The notes under the pieces are model-generated. The model did not search any database and was not told where the DNA came from. It saw nothing but the letters and a program-made list of their open reading frames with translations. The translations under genes were made by a program, and so were the position numbers. Of a stretch of 64,000 nucleotides of DNA, positions 17,794 to 25,797 are shown in pieces; positions within the stretch are counted from its first letter, which is position 1; each line of letters begins with the position of its first letter. Source of the DNA: Theionarchaea archaeon (GTDB lineage Archaea > Methanobacteriota_B > Thermococci > Methanofastidiosales > SZ-28-30); contig JACVGT010000018.1 of assembly GCA_018992685.1 (NCBI GenBank), forward strand, positions 286,578 to 350,577, given 5' to 3'.

Positions 17794-18493
17794 CTCTCTT
17801 TTCAATATGGTTGTAGTACTGGTAATGGTCACAGCAGCAGCTCCTGGGTTGACCTTCATCACGGTATTTGCACATGAAGGAGGACATGGACTCCTCATAG
17901 TTCCTGCCATCATACTCAATGGTCAGATACCTGATATACCAGCAGAAGAAAGTGAGCAGAACTGGAATCCTTTTCTAAATTTCCCGGCAGGAGTACTCTT
18001 GTTCCTCCTGAGTTTTCCTCTTGGGGTTGTGGCAAATGGGCTCATTTCGTGGCGTGCTTATGAGAATGCCCGCCCTTTCAGGATTCTGAGTCAATCTTTG
18101 CCCAGGACTCTTGTCATGGGTGTTTTCCTTTCTTTGTGCATCATGAACTTCAAGAGCGTGCTCAGCAATGTCTTTGGACAGGATTTTTCCTTCGTGTGGG
18201 AATTCCTTCACGTCCCCTATCAGGAGGATGTATTCAGATTCTTCCTCAAAGCAGGAGCATTTCTGGGGCTTCCAGCATACATGGTGATAAAAGAGAAGGC
18301 TAACAGTACGTTTGTGACAGCTGTATCTGCAGGCACGTTTTCTGGGTCATATCTAACTGGCAGACTGCTCTTTGAACCGTTGCAGGACGAGATGATGGCC
18401 CATTTCTGGTGGTTGTTTATTGCAGGGCTGCCCGTATTCGTGGTAACGGCTATCGTCCTGTGGATTCGGATCAGGACCCAGAGGTGTCCTTAA
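17783..18493 (+). CDS. Membrane protein with HEGGH motif, possible M50-like site-2 protease
   Basis: 236 aa with about six membrane segments. The first helix region is followed by TVFAHEGGHGLLIV near residues 26-39: HEGGH matches the HExxH zinc signature at the position seen in M50 intramembrane proteases. The second M50 motif (an Asp in a later helix) is not obvious, so catalytic identity is uncertain. It overlaps the upstream membrane-tethered regulator gene by 11 bases, a classic arrangement for regulated intramembrane proteolysis. Its end overlaps the 3' end of uvrC on the other strand by 23 bases. Confidence 0.55.
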   Translation: MRNSSLFNMVVVLVMVTAAAPGLTFITVFAHEGGHGLLIVPAIILNGQIPDIPAEESEQNWNPFLNFPAGVLLFLLSFPLGVVANGLISWRAYENARPFRILSQSLPRTLVMGVFLSLCIMNFKSVLSNVFGQDFSFVWEFLHVPYQEDVFRFFLKAGAFLGLPAYMVIKEKANSTFVTAVSAGTFSGSYLTGRLLFEPLQDEMMAHFWWLFIAGLPVFVVTAIVLWIRIRTQRCP

Positions 18494-20129
18494 GGAATTC
18501 ATGAACTCTCAAAGCCATGTTCCTGTTTCTCAGGACAGCCTGCAGTTCCTCCACCGAAGATGTTCTCATGTTCTCCACAGAGCCGAAGTGCTTCATCAAC
18601 ATTTTCTTTCTCTTTTCTCCAATTCCTTTGATATCATCCAGGATGGATCTTTTCATCTTCTTTCGCCGTAGCGTCTTGTGATAGGTGATGGCAAATCGAT
18701 GCGCTTCATCTCGCACCTTTATCAGCAGTTTCTTGGACACCTGTGACACTTTCCCCTGGGGAGTGAATACCTCCTCTTCCTTCTTGGCCAGAGCCACCAC
18801 AGGAATGTCCAGTCCCAGGTCTCTCAGGGTCCTCAACGCGACACTCAGATGCCCCTTCCCTCCATCTATCAACAGTAAGTCCGGCAGAACTGTGGTATCC
18901 TTGAACCGTCTCTGCAGCACTTCCTCAATCATGGCATAATCATCAATCCCTGGAACCTGGATTTTGTAATGCCGGTAGTCCTTCTTTGACGGGTTCCCAT
19001 TCAAAAAGCATACCTGAGACGCTGTGGCCTCCTGTCCCATAATGTTGGAAACATCATACCCCTCAATTCGCTCAGGAACCTTACTCAGTCCCAGTTCGTC
19101 CCGCAGAAGTTCAAGTTCGCCATACACGTACTTCAGATGGATTTCAGCATCCTTTTCCACCATTCGTAATAGCCTCTTTCTTTTCCCCCTCTTGGGTGTA
19201 AGAATCCTCACTCTTTTACCTCTCTTCCTTTCAAGAAAGTCCACGAAAGCCGGGTCCAGTCCTGTCTGCAGCACGATCTCGTCGGGGACGAGCCTGCTGG
19301 CATAAAACTCACTCAGGAACTCTTCAATGTCTGATTCCAGAACATACTGGTGCTTACCAATAATTCTCCCTTTTCTCATAACCATGACAGTGAAACATTT
19401 CGTCTTTTCACCTCTGACTGCAATGACATCAATGTCTCCCAGAAAAGGATGGTTGATGTACTGGGTCAGCCGGGATTTCTCCAGAGCAGAAATTCTGTCT
19501 CTGATCAGGGCGGCCTTCTCAAAGTCCAATTCCTGGGAAGCATGTTGCATCTCTATTTCCAGTTCTGCTGTCAAATCGTCGATTCGCCCTTCTAAGAACA
19601 TGATCAACCGCTTGACGTTCTGAGCATATTCCTCACGAGTGATTTTGTTTGTGCAGGGGGCAGGACACAGCCCAAGGTGATATTCAAGACATTCTCTCTT
19701 CTTGTGGGTCTTGCACGTTTTTAATGGAAAGAGCCTTCTCATGAACTTCATGGTCTTCCGCAAGGCCTTGGCACTCTGAAACGGCCCAAACACTTTCCCA
19801 TCGGTGACATCCCTGGTCACCATGACGCGGGGGAATTCTTCATTGGTGACCTTCAGGTAGGGATACATAGTGTCATCTTTTAGTCTAATGTTAAACCGCG
19901 GTTTATACTCCTTTATGAGGTTGGCTTCCAGAAGCAGGGCATCTACCTCGTTTTCGCAGACTATGAACTCAGTGGCTGTGGTGTGGGCGACGATGTCTTG
20001 TGTTCTGGTGTCCGGGTTCTTCTGGGAGTACATGGTGAGTCTGTTCTTCAATGATTTGGCCTTCCCGATATAGATGACTGTGTCCTTCTCTTTCATCAGG
20101 TACACGCCCGGCCTGTCTGGATAATCCAT
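18471..20129 (-). CDS. uvrC: UvrABC excinuclease subunit C
   Basis: 552 aa from ATG 20129; an upstream GTG at 20150 is less likely because the TATA at ~20160 would start the mRNA near 20135. UvrC makes both cuts around bulky DNA lesions bound by UvrA/UvrB. Domains in order: GIY-YIG nuclease (PGVYLM...IYIGKAKSLKNRL, residues 6-35), Cys-rich region (CKTHKKRECLEYHLGLCPAPC), UVR domain (~190-225), RNase-H-like second nuclease (EGYDVSNIMG, LLLIDGGKGHL), and C-terminal helix-hairpin-helix (GIGEKRKKMLMKHFGS). Complete. uvrA and uvrB are not in the window. Confidence 0.95.
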   Translation of the reverse strand: MDYPDRPGVYLMKEKDTVIYIGKAKSLKNRLTMYSQKNPDTRTQDIVAHTTATEFIVCENEVDALLLEANLIKEYKPRFNIRLKDDTMYPYLKVTNEEFPRVMVTRDVTDGKVFGPFQSAKALRKTMKFMRRLFPLKTCKTHKKRECLEYHLGLCPAPCTNKITREEYAQNVKRLIMFLEGRIDDLTAELEIEMQHASQELDFEKAALIRDRISALEKSRLTQYINHPFLGDIDVIAVRGEKTKCFTVMVMRKGRIIGKHQYVLESDIEEFLSEFYASRLVPDEIVLQTGLDPAFVDFLERKRGKRVRILTPKRGKRKRLLRMVEKDAEIHLKYVYGELELLRDELGLSKVPERIEGYDVSNIMGQEATASQVCFLNGNPSKKDYRHYKIQVPGIDDYAMIEEVLQRRFKDTTVLPDLLLIDGGKGHLSVALRTLRDLGLDIPVVALAKKEEEVFTPQGKVSQVSKKLLIKVRDEAHRFAITYHKTLRRKKMKRSILDDIKGIGEKRKKMLMKHFGSVENMRTSSVEELQAVLRNRNMALRVHEFLKDTSGS

Positions 20130-20202
20130 GTGATATGCTTTGCTTTGCACCAGATAAATACTCGGTTGTCAGCGCATGAACCCTGAGAAATTCAAACGGC
20201 AG

Positions 20203-20979
20203 CTACAGTTCTTTCTGCTGACAGCATTCAACAAGTGTTTCAGCTGCCTGCATAGGATTGTCTGTCCTGAATTCTGACGAAAAGAGTCGGAACAAAAGCT
20301 GTACATACCTTTCCATTTCTGTGAGTTGCTCTTGCTCAGATATATCCTGATTGAGCTGAGGGATCTGAAAATCTGTCTTTAAAGAATGGGAGACAATCCA
20401 GGAGGCTGCAACAAAAATGAAGGCGTGCTGGATGAGGAACCTGCTCTGGGAAGACAGTCTCTGTATGGTGAAAACGATGCTTAGATATCGCCATATGGAT
20501 TGAGGATTGTCACTCTCCGTGGTGCGGTGCAGTATTTCATGGGTGAGGAGTTCCAGCACCTTCTGATCAGATTGGTGCCCAAGTGGAATGCTGAGTGGAG
20601 TGCTTCTGGGCCATGGACGAAAGAAGGACATCACAGGAAACACGTCCAGAATCCCATCATAGAAGATCCACAACTCTTCCATCAAGGAAATGATTCTCTT
20701 CTGGTTGGAATCCCACACTCGTTCAAGGTGTTGTTTGAATTCACGCAACTCTTCACTGAAGGCAGGCCACTCTGCAGAAAAAGAGTCCCGAAAAGAGGTT
20801 ACTTCCCGTCGGATGGGAAGGGAAATGCTGGAGAGCACAGCATCCAGGGATGTGCTGGAGACGAAAAGGCTTTCTACCTCTCTTGACCACAGATGGGATT
20901 TCTCTGATGAGAGCTGGTTTCTGGCATATCCCAGAAAATTGAGTGGTTCTGATACGTGAAAGATCAGTCGTAGTGTCAT
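20203..20979 (-). CDS. HExxH protein at the end of the RiPP cluster
   Basis: 258 aa from ATG 20979; the open frame reaches further upstream into the methyltransferase gene, but this ATG avoids that overlap. Near residues 165-173 it has LLTHEILHR, an HExxH zinc signature. The remainder is helical and not recognised. It resembles in size and place the 'HExxH motif' proteins reported in peptide-modification clusters. Possible roles: zinc protease that removes the leader, or a modifying enzyme. It is the last gene of the minus-strand run that begins with the radical SAM gene at 23.4 kb. Family call is tentative. Confidence 0.5.
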   Translation of the reverse strand: MTLRLIFHVSEPLNFLGYARNQLSSEKSHLWSREVESLFVSSTSLDAVLSSISLPIRREVTSFRDSFSAEWPAFSEELREFKQHLERVWDSNQKRIISLMEELWIFYDGILDVFPVMSFFRPWPRSTPLSIPLGHQSDQKVLELLTHEILHRTTESDNPQSIWRYLSIVFTIQRLSSQSRFLIQHAFIFVAASWIVSHSLKTDFQIPQLNQDISEQEQLTEMERYVQLLFRLFSSEFRTDNPMQAAETLVECCQQKEL

Positions 20980-21034
20980 GGTATCATCACATTGGAGGTA
21001 CGAACTGAACCCTCGTCTTTGTTGTTGGGCCAGT

Positions 21035-21829
21035 CTATCGTTTTCGAGCAATGGCCTGTAGATGGTTTCCAACTGGACCGAACCCTTCTTCATTCAGGGT
21101 GATCTCGTAGGTCAGGATCTTTCTCCTGAATTCTGCATCGGTTTCAAGTCTCTCTCCCAAGTCTTCAAAATACGCTGCCCCGAGCGTGAGAAACACAGGT
21201 TTTCCCACCACTTTTACGAGATCCGCACCTGCTCTGTCAAATTCCTCCTTGAAAACTCGTGGAGTAAAGGTATACGTGCGCGTACCCCTCTTATCCACTG
21301 CAACTCCTTTGTCCAGAATGGTTTCTCCTTCACCAAAGCCATGGAGAACAGATTGTCTCATGAAAAACATATATCTATTGTCTACCCCAATTTCAATGTA
21401 GGAACCGGGCCTGGCCACTCTCACCAGCTCTTTTATTGCCTGGAAGTGATTTTCTGCACAGTAGGAGACAGGGTCACCCTCTGACAACACGAAGTCAAAG
21501 TGGTCTGAAGGGAAGTCCAGAGCCGTGATGTCCCCTTCTGTTACAAAGATGCGGTCAGTCAGTCCTTCCTTCTCGATTTTTTCAGAGGCTTCTGAAAGCA
21601 TTTCCGGAGAAACGTCCACCAGGTACACAGTATATCCTTCCCTGGCAAGCTGTATACTCCATTTGCCCGTTCCTCCTCCTGCATCAAGAATAACACCCTG
21701 TTCGGGAAGATAGTCCGTGATGTACTTCCAGGTAAGGGCATCATAGATCCCCCAGGATCCTCCAGAAAACATCTTGTCATATGACTCGGCCAGTCGACTG
21801 TAGGTTTCTCTTGCATTCTCTCCTTTCAT
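21035..21829 (-). CDS. Class I SAM-dependent methyltransferase
   Basis: 264 aa. SAM-binding motif I is ILDAGGGTGKWS (residues ~43-54); motif II acidic YLVDVSPEML follows; then 'VTEGDITALDFPSDHFDFVLSEGDP' gives motifs III-IV. GGAGTGATGGC before ATG 21829. The gene begins 4 bases after the stop of the PqqD-like gene, so it belongs to the same operon. In this setting it may methylate the peptide product or a small precursor; the lid region (~170-230) is not informative. It could also be a general small-molecule methyltransferase. Confidence 0.85.
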   Translation of the reverse strand: MKGENARETYSRLAESYDKMFSGGSWGIYDALTWKYITDYLPEQGVILDAGGGTGKWSIQLAREGYTVYLVDVSPEMLSEASEKIEKEGLTDRIFVTEGDITALDFPSDHFDFVLSEGDPVSYCAENHFQAIKELVRVARPGSYIEIGVDNRYMFFMRQSVLHGFGEGETILDKGVAVDKRGTRTYTFTPRVFKEEFDRAGADLVKVVGKPVFLTLGAAYFEDLGERLETDAEFRRKILTYEITLNEEGFGPVGNHLQAIARKR

Positions 21830-21833
21830 GCCA

Positions 21834-22088
21834 TCACTCCAAGAGCTTTAACTCCCTGAATCTGGACAACGTTTTCTCGACGTCCTCCTCCACAGTACTT
21901 CTGTCACTCTCCTCATCTGTGAGCATGTCCAGAAGGTCTCCTTCTGTCATCCCTTGCTGACAGGCTTCCATGATGGCAAGAGCTGTCTCATTAAATCTGT
22001 AGATTTTACCTGTTCCCATGTGAATGATGTATGTCTCATCAGGTTCCTGCCTGATCAACACCTGGGAACTAACCTTGGGCAGACTCAT
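21834..22088 (-). CDS. PqqD-like RiPP recognition element
   Basis: 84 aa. The sequence follows the PqqD pattern: an N-terminal beta part (KVSSQVLIRQEPDETYIIHMGTG), then 'YRFNETALAIMEACQQGMTEGDLLDML' and a closing helix 'VEKTLSRFRELKLLE'. This fold binds the leader of a precursor peptide and presents it to a radical SAM enzyme. AGGAGG sits 7 bases before ATG 22088, better than the upstream ATG at 22106. The start overlaps the end of the radical SAM gene by 20 bases. Its presence is strong evidence that the radical SAM enzymes act on ribosomal peptides. Confidence 0.85.
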   Translation of the reverse strand: MSLPKVSSQVLIRQEPDETYIIHMGTGKIYRFNETALAIMEACQQGMTEGDLLDMLTDEESDRSTVEEDVEKTLSRFRELKLLE

Positions 22089-23379
22089 GGGCATTCCTCC
22101 TTTCATACATATACTCTAAATAGGGCGTCACAAGTTGCTTTATGTCAATACATGCCGGAGTAGAGAGATCCTCATTGACCAGCAGTGATTGATATCCGCA
22201 ACCGCCTCCGCAGACCAGTGCCAGTTCACATTCCCTGCAGGTATCCATAGAGAAGATTGTCCTGTCTCTCCATTTCTGCATGTTCCCATTGAATGACAAT
22301 TCCGGCGTATACACTCCAATACGATGTTCTTTCCAGCCCAGCATGGCTCGACAGGGGTACACATCTCCAAACGGGTCGAATACGTACCGGTTGGTTACTG
22401 CAGCGCAATTCCAGAAGGATGGCCAAAACCGGGGGCGCTCAGTGTACAGAGACGCCAGTTTCACATAAGGTGACGCCTCGAAAAACTGGAGGTCTTCCTG
22501 CAGTGCCACATCCAAGACCTGCCTGTAAATCGAAAACAGCTTCTCAGAATTCTCAATATCCGGAATCTGATCACACAAGTGGATCATGGCAAAGTGGACG
22601 GTGGGGTCATCAATCCACCCCCTCTCTCTGTAAAAGAGGGCAAGCTCGTGTATCTGTGATAGAACCTCTGGATCGCTGTTGGTTCGAAGTAGTAATGTGA
22701 TCCCCATATCCCTGGCTTTCTCTATGTTCCTGACAATAATGTCGAAAGTCCCCTTTCCACTTCTTGAAATGCGTCGCCCATCATGAACAGATCGAGGGCC
22801 ATCCAGCGTGATCTGAACAAATTCTATGTTCAATGACGAAATCTCGGGGAGAAAAGAATGTAACTCCACACCATTGGTGAAAAGTGTGAACTTATACCCC
22901 AGATCATCCCCTTTGCGTAATATGTATTTTACAATATCAGCATTCTTCATCATCAGGGGCTCTCCCCCTGTCAGGGTCAGAGGTTTCTCCCGTGAACATT
23001 GTGCATTCAGCTCTTCCATGGCGGTAAATGCCTTGTCCACTGTGGATTCATCTATCACCGTGTTCATCATCTGAGGGCTCTTTACCCATACTTCATAGCA
23101 GTAGGGGCACCGTAGATTACAGTCATATGTTACCGCAATCGTGCTGTCTGCACACAGGGCTGTCTTCTTCATCAAGAAACTGCAAAAAGCCTGGGCTTTC
23201 TCTGCCTCCTCTTCCGGACGTAAATTCGTAAAAAAGGGTTTCAACTCCTCAGTGACTGTACCTTCAAGTAATTGTTCTCCAGTTTTCTTATCCACAAAAA
23301 AGACTGCACCTGACAATCCATTGAGCAGTACGTACTTGTCCTTCACTGCAAATACCATGGTATACTGGCTCTTTCTGAT
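22069..23379 (-). CDS. Radical SAM/SPASM peptide maturase 1
   Basis: ~436 aa. The SAM cluster motif CNLRCPYC is near residues 86-93; TLTGGEPLMMK is the SAM-contact strand; a C-terminal SPASM region has several Cys (NCAAVTNRYVFDPFGDVYPC, then CRECELALVCGGGC) for extra Fe-S clusters. Such enzymes install thioether, C-C or epimer changes in peptides. The first ATG (23358) lies 28 bases from a perfect AAAGGAGGTGA; the codon at the right distance is ATC at 23379, reading (M)RKSQYTMVF, the usual N-terminus of this family. I use that start. TATA-like CTTTTTAAG lies at ~23412-23421. The next gene in the operon is the PqqD-like protein. Confidence 0.85.
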   Translation of the reverse strand: MRKSQYTMVFAVKDKYVLLNGLSGAVFFVDKKTGEQLLEGTVTEELKPFFTNLRPEEEAEKAQAFCSFLMKKTALCADSTIAVTYDCNLRCPYCYEVWVKSPQMMNTVIDESTVDKAFTAMEELNAQCSREKPLTLTGGEPLMMKNADIVKYILRKGDDLGYKFTLFTNGVELHSFLPEISSLNIEFVQITLDGPRSVHDGRRISRSGKGTFDIIVRNIEKARDMGITLLLRTNSDPEVLSQIHELALFYRERGWIDDPTVHFAMIHLCDQIPDIENSEKLFSIYRQVLDVALQEDLQFFEASPYVKLASLYTERPRFWPSFWNCAAVTNRYVFDPFGDVYPCRAMLGWKEHRIGVYTPELSFNGNMQKWRDRTIFSMDTCRECELALVCGGGCGYQSLLVNEDLSTPACIDIKQLVTPYLEYMYERRNAHESAQG

Positions 23380-23521
23380 GGACTCACCTCCTTTCTGTTC
23401 TGGCAGCCCGTCTTAAAAAGGTTTTCTCAATCCCTCAATTCCTGTCGCGTCCTCCATGACTGCGACTGCCACAGAGACTGCTTCCACCACGAGTCCACGT
23501 TTAATAGTCCAAAAATCTCTT

Positions 23522-23541
23522 CAAAAAAAGTAAAAAGAATA
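23522..23541 (-). terminator. T-rich terminator after precursor 1
   Basis: Read on the minus strand, ATTCTTTTTACTTTTTTTG follows the 25-aa precursor gene by about 35 bases, as for archaeal oligo-T termination. It separates the precursor mRNA from the radical SAM operon. Confidence 0.5.
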
Positions 23542-23576
23542 GGAAATGTTTGCGCCTTTGTAGTGCTGTATCACGC

Positions 23577-23654
23577 CTAATCTGCGATGAAAGCGCAGCA
23601 CATGCACTGGTCGATCTCTACAGAAATCTCTTCAATCTTAGCGTTCGTGTACAT
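23577..23654 (-). CDS. RiPP precursor peptide 1 (25 aa)
   Basis: 25 codons, with AGGTGAT 4 bases before ATG 23654. The leader is MYTNAKIEEISVEID and the end is QCMCCAFIAD. It matches precursor 2 residue for residue over most of the first 21 positions (MYT-x-A-x-I-x-EIS-x-EIDQCMCCA) and diverges after that, as expected for a shared leader and a variable tail. The CMCC block is the likely target of the radical SAM enzymes. It has its own TATA box at 23687-23702 and its own T-rich end. Placed between the exporter and the first maturase operon. Product structure unknown; no family recognised. Confidence 0.8.
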   Translation of the reverse strand: MYTNAKIEEISVEIDQCMCCAFIAD

Positions 23655-23686
23655 GGATATCACCTGCTCTCCCTATTTTTTCTTTT

Positions 23687-23702
23687 CTTATAAACTTTTC
23701 GG
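23687..23702 (-). promoter_or_regulatory. BRE/TATA of precursor 1
   Basis: Minus strand CCGAAAAGTTTATAAG, nearly identical to the promoter at 779-795. It lies ~35 bases before the ATG, leaving a short leader that holds AGGTGAT. Confidence 0.75.
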
Positions 23703-23779
23703 ATAAGAATAGATAGGCTAAAGGACGCATAAGACACTTTGAATTTTCCAAGAGATATATAATCCAGGCCCAGAATAGC

Positions 23780-23857
23780 CTAAAAGGCAGTACAATATCC
23801 TGATAGCGTAACTGTCTGGCTTTGCCCCACTTGAACATCACGTCCGTTGACTTTCAT
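23780..23857 (-). other. Possible 25-codon ORF between the two precursors
   Basis: An open frame upstream of and through MKVNGRDVQVGQSQTVTL ends in GYCTAF. Length equals precursor 1, but the sequence is unrelated and has no clear ribosome site or promoter. It may be the decayed 3' end of another gene (the frame stays open upstream as KFNDRYCQGKL) or a tiny gene. Low support. Confidence 0.2.
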
Positions 23858-23895
23858 CAGCTTGCCCTGACAGTACCGATCATTGAACTTGGAAC

Positions 23896-23946
23896 CACAA
23901 AAAAGAAAGAAGGAAAGAGAAAGAAAGAGAAAGAAAAAAAGTGAAG
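23896..23946 (-). terminator. Long pyrimidine tract after precursor 2
   Basis: On the minus strand about 50 bases consist almost only of T and C, with many TTTCTTTCTC units, starting ~15 bases after the stop of precursor 2. Probably the transcript end of that gene. Confidence 0.55.
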
Positions 23947-23960
23947 AAAATCGGAAAAGC

Positions 23961-24059
23961 TTATGCAACGACTCCGATGTTGTCTATGGGGGCAGCAGCG
24001 CAGCACATGCACTGGTCGATCTCCATAGAAATCTCTTTGATTTCAGCTTTTGTGTACAT
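23961..24059 (-). CDS. RiPP precursor peptide 2 (32 aa)
   Basis: 32 codons from ATG 24059, with AGGTGAT at the same spacing as precursor 1. Begins MYTKAEIKEISMEIDQCMCC and ends AAAPIDNIGVVA. The shared leader and CMCC block with precursor 1 show a gene duplication; the tails differ in length and sequence, so the two products would differ. Even the bases before the ATG (GGTGATATCC) are the same. Own TATA at 24092-24107 and own pyrimidine-rich end. Likely substrate of the nearby radical SAM, PqqD-like and methyltransferase proteins. Confidence 0.8.
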   Translation of the reverse strand: MYTKAEIKEISMEIDQCMCCAAAPIDNIGVVA

Positions 24060-24091
24060 GGATATCACCTACTCCCTTTTCCCCCTTGAGA

Positions 24092-24107
24092 CTTATAAAT
24101 CTTTCGC
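24092..24107 (-). promoter_or_regulatory. BRE/TATA of precursor 2
   Basis: Minus strand GCGAAAGATTTATAAG, 33 bases before the ATG, like that of precursor 1. Separate promoters would let the precursors be made in excess over the enzymes. Confidence 0.75.
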
Positions 24108-24266
24108 TTAAGTTTAACGAAGGCGAGTGGTGTAGCAGTAGATGGTAATATGAATACGGATATTTCATTTGAGGTTATACCACGCTGATTCCCAGACACA
24201 TTCTCCTTTTCAATCTGGACAAGGCTTCTAGTGGCGTAAAAACTCTTGAAAGGGTTGCCAGAAAAG

Positions 24267-25508
24267 TTATTCTCCGATCTTCATGCCCTCTTTTATCAAG
24301 AGCATGGCTGCCAATACTGCTGCAACAAGGCACACTGACGTGATCTGGAAAGTCATCCTTATGTTGAATAACTCTGCAGCATACCCATAAATCAAAGGAG
24401 CCACGATGCTGGCCACCCCTCGCACTGATCCCAGTGTCCCGAAATATGTGCCGCGCAGTTCTGCTGGAACGATATCCACAATCAAAGCGCTCATGACCGG
24501 GCGAAACATCCCATCACCAACTCCAATCAAGGCCCACAGGACTATCATCCAAATCAGTGTGGGAGAATACGCCATGGCCGTGTTGAAGACAATGATGAGC
24601 GTCAATCCTAGACCGATGAAAGCTTTTCTTTTCCCCAGCTTGTCTGAAATCCATCCTCCAAAAGGCTGGACGACGGCAAAGGTAATCCAGGAAACGGCAA
24701 CGATGGGCCCCAGCAGTTCATTTCCCGCCCCAAACACCTGGGTCGCAAACAGGGGAACATACACAGGGTAGACACGCAGGGCAAACGTAAAGAAGAATGA
24801 GTAAACCATCAATCCTAGGGTGCTTTTCTGTAATGCCATGGTACGGGCGCTCTTTATGAATCTTTGAAATCTGGTTGCAGATGAGGCAGGCAGTGGTTTT
24901 TCCTCTTTTCGTTCAACAGTTTCCTTGAGGAAGAATGCAAGCACCAAAGAGGAGACAAAGAAGCACGCAGATGTAATGTAGAACAGCTCTCTGAACCCAA
25001 ATCCCCACGATATGATCGCGCCTCCTCCAAAGAGAGCTGCAGAATACACAATGCTCTCTACTGAGGAATAGAACCCAAACAGGGTTGCTCGCCCCTTTTC
25101 AGGAGCAACATCTCCCAGCATAGCACTGAGAACAGGCTGAGAGCTTTCAGAAACAACCGTACGAGCAGAATGAATGACTGCCAGTCCCAGAGCATTACGA
25201 ATGGCAAGATAAAACGGGGTCAGAAAACTCACCAGGAAAGACAGGCCTACAATGAGCTTTTTCCTTCCATATCGGTCTGACGTATGTCCCATGAAGGGGC
25301 GCAATACCAGCGAACCCAGGCTGGCCAGCGAGAAAATGATTCCCAAGTTTCGGAAGCTGATACCTTGCTCCACAAAATAGACTGCGAATATTGGATTCAA
25401 GAACCCTGCGCCAACCATGGAAACTCCGCCCGCCAGGAGAAGGGCCGGGATATTCGTTGATTGGGAGAGCAATTTCCAGACTTTCTTGATTTCCAGGAAT
25501 GCTGACAT
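24267..25508 (-). CDS. MFS transporter, probable exporter of the RiPP cluster
   Basis: 413 aa, 12 membrane helices. The MFS loop 2-3 motif appears as GHTSDRYGRKKLI (residues ~74-86), and its second-half echo as GGWISDKLGKRKAFI. Proton-driven efflux is usual for this subgroup (tetracycline/multidrug type). GGAGGAACTCAC precedes ATG 25508. It lies between the maturase genes and the two precursors, so export of the finished peptide or self-resistance is the natural reading, but this rests on position only. Confidence 0.85.
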   Translation of the reverse strand: MSAFLEIKKVWKLLSQSTNIPALLLAGGVSMVGAGFLNPIFAVYFVEQGISFRNLGIIFSLASLGSLVLRPFMGHTSDRYGRKKLIVGLSFLVSFLTPFYLAIRNALGLAVIHSARTVVSESSQPVLSAMLGDVAPEKGRATLFGFYSSVESIVYSAALFGGGAIISWGFGFRELFYITSACFFVSSLVLAFFLKETVERKEEKPLPASSATRFQRFIKSARTMALQKSTLGLMVYSFFFTFALRVYPVYVPLFATQVFGAGNELLGPIVAVSWITFAVVQPFGGWISDKLGKRKAFIGLGLTLIIVFNTAMAYSPTLIWMIVLWALIGVGDGMFRPVMSALIVDIVPAELRGTYFGTLGSVRGVASIVAPLIYGYAAELFNIRMTFQITSVCLVAAVLAAMLLIKEGMKIGE

Positions 25509-25591
25509 GTGAGTTCCTCCTTCGATGTCCCTTCTCTATGAGGATTTCTTTATAAGGTTTGCCCCCTACTTTTCATTCATTCTGACTTCTC

Positions 25592-25684
25592 TCAGAATAC
25601 CTGCACTTTCAGAAGGACTTTAATGAAATGAGAGCGTGGTCTGAGTTCATCGTGGTAGCGCGTGATGACACGTTCTCTGGTCAT
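25592..25684 (-). CDS. Possible 30-aa peptide
   Basis: ATG 25684 opens 30 codons (MTRERVITRYHDELRPRSHF...), very basic. The frame is open further upstream (LFQTSEQGGSYFQVRIDD), so it may be the tail of a decayed gene rather than a mini-gene. No ribosome site. Lies between radical SAM 2 and the exporter. No resemblance to the two precursors and no Cys. Confidence 0.2.
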   Translation of the reverse strand: MTRERVITRYHDELRPRSHFIKVLLKVQVF

Positions 25685-25797
25685 GGTGTCATCAATCCGA
25701 ACCTGGAAGTATGACCCACCCTGTTCTGATGTCTGGAATAAAGAATCTGAAAAAGAATGAAAAACTCATATCAAATAGATGCGAATAAGTGAGGGTC

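Noticed and set aside
23896..23946. Simple-sequence purine/pyrimidine repeat as a triplex or phase-variable element
   Set aside because: Its position right after a stop codon fits a normal archaeal T-rich terminator better.
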